Shown here: piece after piece, positions 60,601 to 64,000 of the stretch | How the letters are laid out: every line of letters begins with the position of its first letter | Position numbering within the stretch: the stretch's first letter is position 1 | From: CAYOUV01 sp964407265 | GTDB lineage: Bacteria; Chloroflexota; Anaerolineae; Anaerolineales; Villigracilaceae | Length of the DNA: 64,000 bases | Assembly (NCBI GenBank): GCA_964407265.1 | Contig: CAYOUV010000003.1 | Location: forward strand, 38,431-102,430 | Direction of reading: 5' to 3' | The notes under the pieces: model-generated | What the model was told of the DNA's origin: nothing | The model's database searches: none | What the model saw: only the letters and a program-made list of their open reading frames with translations | Made by a program: the position numbers and the translations under genes

Positions 60601-61414
60601 CGCTTGCGCGCAGGTCATCTTCCGCCTGCTTGCGCGTGGTGATATCACGCGCGATTCCTTGAAAACCAATGATTTCCTTACCGCTGTAATGCGGGGCTGA
60701 GAGAACTTCTACATAATGTGTCTTTCCATCTTTCCCGAGCACCTCATACTCTGCCGTATCCTTCAAGCTTTTTCCCTTAAGAATTTTAGTTAGCCTACTC
60801 TTGTATTGATCCAAATAAATTTCCGGGATTATTTCCCAGACGTTCATCGAAAGCAGTTCTGCCTGGGTGAATCCAAGCTCCCTGCACATGGCTTGATTGG
60901 CAGCAACGATTTTGCCTGAGAACTCGATCACGAAAAAACCGTCCGGGCTTTGGTTGATCAAGCTGTGATAGATCTCCTCGTTCTCCTGCAAGGCGGCTAC
61001 GATGCGCTTGTGCTCGGTGACGTCGCGGATATTACATTGGATCACTTTCTTCTCGCCCACCAGGTAGACGTTGCTGATAAATTCCACCTGCACCAGCTGC
61101 CCGCCTTTTGTTTTGAGCGGCAAGTTTTCATAGCGAATATATTCATCATCCTGTAATGCTTTGAAGGCCTCGTGGCTGGCCTTATTATCCTTAAACGCCC
61201 CCATTTCCCATAGTTTCTTCTTGACAAATTCTTTGTGCGAATAGCCCAGTAGTTTGATCAAATATGGGTTGACGTCATCGATCATGCCCGTTTCAGCGTC
61301 CAGCATCAGGATTCCATCCTGGGCGGCTTCGAACAGCCGGCGGTAACGAATCTCCGAATCTTTCTGGGTTAAGGTGGTTGCCTGATCCACTTTTTTGGCT
61401 GTACCACTACTCAT
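57698..61414 (-). CDS. Seven-PAS GAF HD-GYP c-di-GMP phosphodiesterase
   Basis: 1238 residues. About seven consecutive PAS/PAC units (residues about 20-880) each end in an ITERKQ-like linker. A GAF domain follows (about 890-1040), then HD-GYP (about 1060-1238) with LLHDIGKMGVPD and HHENWDGSGYP, both needed for c-di-GMP cleavage. No membrane span. The first PAS is nearly identical to that of the neighbouring GGDEF protein, so the same signal could set synthesis and breakdown. Unusually many PAS units. It starts after element copy G. Confidence 0.9.
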   Translation of the reverse strand: MSSGTAKKVDQATTLTQKDSEIRYRRLFEAAQDGILMLDAETGMIDDVNPYLIKLLGYSHKEFVKKKLWEMGAFKDNKASHEAFKALQDDEYIRYENLPLKTKGGQLVQVEFISNVYLVGEKKVIQCNIRDVTEHKRIVAALQENEEIYHSLINQSPDGFFVIEFSGKIVAANQAMCRELGFTQAELLSMNVWEIIPEIYLDQYKSRLTKILKGKSLKDTAEYEVLGKDGKTHYVEVLSAPHYSGKEIIGFQGIARDITTRKQAEDDLRASEQRFHMASWATNDVIWERNFPTNTIAWNENLQKLFHFRDDEIEPTVAWWQDHIHPSKRIQVTNSLQAALDQGEDFWSKEYRFRLADGSYADVFDRGYILYDDQGKPLQMVGAIADITEYKRREQALQKSEERFRAWIENSSDLVTVIGVDGIIHYASPSYQRLLGYKPEELIGTNGFDLVHPADRLGAIKIFFENMQKNDGAGSAKFRIRHHDGSWRLFEGLGKSYLDENGETAGLINSRDITERQQTEDSLQESLLMIEKIINAIPTRVFWKDKDLVYLGCNTIFAQDKGFTDPTEVIGKDDYQIAVHDRAELLRADDRQVIESGRARLFAEESQTSPDGQTRTLLTSKVPLHDPKGDTIGVLGTYMDITERKQAEEALQLNEAKFRSYIEHAPLGVFIADRSGRYLEVNMAATEMLGYTEAELLHLSIPDVLAPQSLEAGLQSFQKLIQDGFFASAEFLFRHKDGTQFWVTVIAVKLSEDRFMSYCEDITERKQAELELADLAKFSSENPSPVLRLNRDGIVLYANAPSGAILDKWGCVVGGTAPQYWRDLITDALASKEIQIVDTDCEGKVFSLYVTPVADSGYVNIYGRDITERERSQEMIHRQLTHLRATSAIDQVIAANFDLKLSLSEILKHAATELGVDAVDILTLNPNSQTLKYAIDRGFRTKKIQEANVRLGESYAGRAALERKLIQISDIKNDPDNVLLKTFLKDEDFSCYFGVPLIAKGKVNGVMEVFHRTKLEPDAEWFEFLLALAGQAAIAIENSTLFNSLQRSNMELNLAYDATIEGWSHALDLRDKETEGHTQRVTEMTMKLAGSFGLSETELVHVRWGALLHDIGKMGVPDGILLKPGALTDEEWVLMKMHPIFAYQLLAPIRYLRDALDIPYCHHENWDGSGYPHGLKGEQIPLVARIFAVVDVWDALSSDRPYRAAWTDEEALAHIHASSGTHFDPQVVDKFMQLIRQQ

Positions 61415-61516
61415 GGCATGCCGGATGCCTTTCTTGTGACAACTCCTTACAGTACGTGATGGGGGGCGTAATCCAAATTATCACAATGAGCTGATAATAA
61501 AATCCGCCCACACTTA

Positions 61517-61586
61517 ATTTTACAGGGAACCCTCCCGATCTACATCCGGCGACTGGGGGAGAGGGTATCTCCGCCACTTGGGGGAG
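61517..61586 (-). promoter_or_regulatory. Repeated promoter element, copy G (HD-GYP gene)
   Basis: Box 1 CTCCCCCAAGTGGCGGAG (61586-61569) identical to copies A, B and E. Box 2 is diverged with arms ACCCTC/GAGGGT (61566-61529), and the -10 is TAAAAT (61522-61517). The separation is 46 bases. About 100 bases of leader precede ATG 61414. Confidence 0.65.
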
Positions 61587-61662
61587 AAGGCGTCTGATAC
61601 TTTTGGCGCTCCGGGCGAGCTGTTAGGCGGGACAGCGGAGCAATATGGGGGGCAGGCGAGGG

Positions 61663-62310
61663 TTAAGAGATGATGTGGTTGCGTAACGACAGTGTTACGG
61701 CTTCGGTGCGGCTGGTAACCCCTAATTTGGACAGGATGTTGCTGACATGGGATTTGATCGTGGATGGACTGACGCTCAAGCTGCCGGCAATTTGCGTATT
61801 ATTCAATCCCTCGATCATCAGGGTCAGGACCTCGCGTTCGCGATCGGTCAGGTCAAAGCCGGGGTCTGGTGGTTGAATGACTGACTGAACCAGGGATTGG
61901 GCAGCCTCCGGAGAGAGTGTGGCGCGGCCAGCGTGCGCAGCGCGGATCGCCTGGACAAGTTCATCAGCTGAGACATCTTTAAGCAGGTAGCCAATTGCTC
62001 CTGCCTCGAGAGCGTTCCTGATCAGTTCTCCTTCTTTGAAGCTGGTCAGCGCAATCACCTGGACTTGTGGGAACTGCTGGCGGATGGCGCGCGTAGCGGT
62101 TGCTCCGTCCATATCTGGCATGACCATATCCATCAGCACCACGTCCGGCAGGCTCTCGCCGCACAGTTGGATGGCTTCTTCGCCACTCCCGGCTTCACCT
62201 GCCAATACCAGGTCGTCAAAGGCTTTTAAGAAGGTTGCCAAGCCTCTGCGCACCATCGTATGGTCGTCAACCAGTATCACACGAATGGGTGCGGTGGGTG
62301 AGTTTGTCAT
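61663..62310 (-). CDS. NarL/LuxR-type response regulator
   Basis: 215 residues. The receiver (about 9-125) has acidic pocket VDDHTMVRRGL, phospho-Asp in VVLMDMVMPDMDG and Lys in GYLLKDVS. The LuxR helix-turn-helix (about 148-212) reads LTDREREVLTLMIEGLNNTQIAG. The start overlaps the kinase stop by 4 bases, so kinase and regulator are a pair. Like LiaR/DegU it should bind DNA on phosphorylation; it is a candidate for the repeated element but the motif does not match known NarL sites. Confidence 0.92.
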   Translation of the reverse strand: MTNSPTAPIRVILVDDHTMVRRGLATFLKAFDDLVLAGEAGSGEEAIQLCGESLPDVVLMDMVMPDMDGATATRAIRQQFPQVQVIALTSFKEGELIRNALEAGAIGYLLKDVSADELVQAIRAAHAGRATLSPEAAQSLVQSVIQPPDPGFDLTDREREVLTLMIEGLNNTQIAGSLSVSPSTIKSHVSNILSKLGVTSRTEAVTLSLRNHIIS

Positions 62311-63863
62311 TTGGCCTCCTTTCCAACGTCTCCTGTCCAGTGGATCGTGAGTTTAGTGCCGTGACCAGGCTGGCTGGTGATCGATAAGCGCGCGCCTACG
62401 GCTTCCGCCCGTTCCCGCATCATGCTCAAGCCATAGTGACCGGAGGTCGTCGCTTGTCCGGGATCAAACCCCAGACCATCATCGCGTAAGCTCAATTCGA
62501 TGCCGGCCTCTTCATGCTTGAGGGCTAGATCCACCTGGCTGGCCAAGGCGTGTTTGGCAACATTATTGAGCGCTTCCTGGCAGATGCGGTACAGGGCTAC
62601 CTGCGTTTCGGCAGGCAAGACGCCTTCCCCGACCACGGACACCTTGGCAGGGATATTTGTGCGTCCGGTGAACGCATTTCCCAACAGCCGCAGCAAATCG
62701 CCCAGGTCGGCATCCGTCAATGTTGAAGGGCGAAGCTCGGCCAGCAGGGCACGCATTTCAGCCATTGCACCGCGTGTCAATCGACGCAAGTCCTCGAGTG
62801 ACTTTCGCGCCTCGTCCTGATCCCGTTCCCACAAGCGCGGCAGGACCTCAGCAATCAGGCCGGCAGAGAAGAGGGATTGGTTGATGGCATCGTGCAGGTT
62901 GCGCGCCAAATGCTGCCGTTCCTCCACGACCCCGAGCGCCTGTGCATCCTCATATAATTCCGCATTGATCATGGTGATGGCAGCCTGGTTGGCTACACTG
63001 AGCGCCAGGTCAGCGTGGTGATGTGTGAAGTAATCCAACTTTTCATGTGCCAGACCTACACCACCGATGATGCGGTTTTTAACTGCCAGTGGGACCCACA
63101 TCCAGGATTGCATTCCTTCGAGCAAGCCTGCCGCCCCATTATCAAGTAATGAACGTAGAAAATGGGCCTGTGGGTCGTCACCCCACATATCGGCGATACG
63201 GATTGGCTGGTGTCCATTGAACAGTGCCTCCAGGGTTTTTTTACCGTTCAGCCGGACCCGGATGGGAGTAGTCTGCTCCAGTTGTTTCGTCCCGCGCACA
63301 GCCAGCGCTACCAGGGTCGAATCTTCCAATGTAAACAGGCTGGCGTGGGTATATTTGATCAATACCCTCAACTGATCGAGGATCAGGCTCGGCCGCAGTT
63401 CCAGGGTGGAGGCCAGGGTCTGGGAAATTTCGAGCAGCGTGGCCTGTTCGCGCTCGCGCATCCCCATGCGCTGTCGAAGCTGGCGTTCCGCCTGCACCCG
63501 TTTGGTTACATCGCGGATGACCGCCAATGCGCAGGCGCGGCCCTGGTATGCAAACGCCACCGCGCGCCATTCGACGCTGATCGTTGAGTTGTCCTTCCGC
63601 ACGTGATCTGCCAGCAACTCAAACAGGCCGTTCTGCTGAATTACCTGAGCAAAACTGTCGAAGAAAGGCCGGTTATTGGCGTGGATCAGGCTTTGCAATC
63701 GCAACCCGATAAACGACTCGCGCTCATATCCGTGCATTTTTGCGGCTGCGGAATTGGCGAAAAGTACGCTGCCCGTCTCCAGGTCGGTGATCAATATCCC
63801 GTCACTGGTGGCTTCGAAAATACCCCAATATAGTTGTTCGGATTCTGATATTTCAGTATTCAA
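62307..63863 (-). CDS. Sensor histidine kinase (PAS-GAF-HisKA_3)
   Basis: 518 residues starting at TTG 63863. N-terminal PAS (about 8-130), GAF (about 150-300), dimer and phospho-His domain of NarX/DesK type (HLARNLHDAINQSLFSAGLIAEVLP) and HATPase with GLGFDPG and GYGLSMMRERAEAVGA-like G-box (GHYGLSMMRERAEAVG). No membrane span, so it is cytoplasmic. It phosphorylates the downstream response regulator. Its promoter has -10 TACAAT after TTCGCTG, as in the repeated element. Confidence 0.9.
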   Translation of the reverse strand: MNTEISESEQLYWGIFEATSDGILITDLETGSVLFANSAAAKMHGYERESFIGLRLQSLIHANNRPFFDSFAQVIQQNGLFELLADHVRKDNSTISVEWRAVAFAYQGRACALAVIRDVTKRVQAERQLRQRMGMREREQATLLEISQTLASTLELRPSLILDQLRVLIKYTHASLFTLEDSTLVALAVRGTKQLEQTTPIRVRLNGKKTLEALFNGHQPIRIADMWGDDPQAHFLRSLLDNGAAGLLEGMQSWMWVPLAVKNRIIGGVGLAHEKLDYFTHHHADLALSVANQAAITMINAELYEDAQALGVVEERQHLARNLHDAINQSLFSAGLIAEVLPRLWERDQDEARKSLEDLRRLTRGAMAEMRALLAELRPSTLTDADLGDLLRLLGNAFTGRTNIPAKVSVVGEGVLPAETQVALYRICQEALNNVAKHALASQVDLALKHEEAGIELSLRDDGLGFDPGQATTSGHYGLSMMRERAEAVGARLSITSQPGHGTKLTIHWTGDVGKEAK

Positions 63864-63879
63864 AGTAATCTCTGATTTA

Positions 63880-63893
63880 ATTGTACAGCGAAA
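63880..63893 (-). promoter_or_regulatory. -10 region TTCGCTGTACAAT upstream of the kinase
   Basis: On minus, TTCGCTG TACAAT (63892-63880), the same octamer-plus-hexamer as in the repeated element copies (GTTCGYTG-TAnnAT). Boxes 1 and 2 are not recognisable beyond it. The start is predicted near 63873, only about 10 bases before TTG 63863. Confidence 0.45.
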
Positions 63894-64000
63894 GACGACA
63901 AAATAATCCTACCATAATTCGAAACCTTTACGGTTGTGGTCGGACAATTTTGGGGACAAATGTGCTTCAGGGTAACGCGAATTCGGGATAAAACAATATT

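Noticed and set aside
50112..61586. The repeated element as a CRISPR array or spacer set
   Set aside because: Copies are kilobases apart, each next to a gene start, with no spacers between them.

Overview
The window looks like a scaffold from an uncultured anaerobic or facultative member of the Chloroflexota, most likely Anaerolineae. This placement is an inference from gene content: paired aldehyde:ferredoxin oxidoreductases, a LiaR-like NarL/LuxR two-component pair, YbhFSR-type exporters, many short membrane proteins and medium GC. No rRNA, tRNA, CRISPR array or insertion sequence was seen. Two runs of 100 N (17271-17370 and 47203-47302) are each flanked by an exact 55-base duplication, so they are scaffolding joins and not biology. 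Removing 155 bases restores the reading frame of the split substrate-binding protein.

Layout. 1-1500: 3' end of a nitroreductase gene and an acyl-CoA dehydrogenase. 1.5-4.3 kb: an ABC-F ATPase preceded by a leader peptide and a terminator/antiterminator, then a Mut7-C protein. 4.3-21.0 kb (minus): a 13-gene run with an Lrp-type regulator, a PotABCD polyamine-type importer, two aldehyde dehydrogenases, two tungsten-type aldehyde:ferredoxin oxidoreductases, two class III aminotransferases, an FAD amine oxidase and a saccharopine-dehydrogenase-like protein. A methylmalonate/malonate-semialdehyde dehydrogenase gene diverges from it at 21157. Together they suggest uptake and oxidative breakdown of polyamines or omega-amino acids to acyl-CoA, with electrons going to both NAD and ferredoxin. 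22.6-25.2 kb: a HAD phosphatase and an enzyme I-like protein.

25.3-34.1 kb (minus): a TetR regulator with a perfect palindromic operator heads an 11-gene run that ends in a dual-ATPase, dual-permease ABC-2 exporter with an HlyD adaptor. 34.2-36.5 kb: trehalose-6-phosphate synthase and phosphatase genes that converge and overlap. 36.6-39.0 kb: a lipoprotein gene and an arsR-thioredoxin-permease set. 39.1-41.3 kb: a SIS-domain protein and an orphan sugar-type ABC ATPase. 41.4-46.8 kb: an RNB exoribonuclease, a PAS-GAF-GGDEF protein, a rhomboid relic, a tiny basic protein and a B12-binding radical SAM protein.

47-56 kb (minus): an island of small stress and envelope proteins (CBS pair, Lmo0937-like, dodecin, rhomboid, DUF2892, YtxH, YggT, GlsB/YeaQ, CsbD and unknowns) with decayed YihY and PAP2 genes. 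56-64 kb: a stand-alone receiver, a PAS-GGDEF cyclase, a seven-PAS GAF HD-GYP protein and a NarL-type two-component system.

The most striking unexplained structure is a promoter-linked element of about 70 bp present seven times between 50.1 and 61.6 kb: an 18-bp near-palindrome, a 31-bp palindrome and a conserved -10 box at nearly fixed spacing. It precedes dodecin, a lipoprotein, rhomboid, DUF2892, the receiver, the GGDEF gene and the HD-GYP gene. This looks like a local regulon joining envelope stress genes to c-di-GMP synthesis and breakdown.
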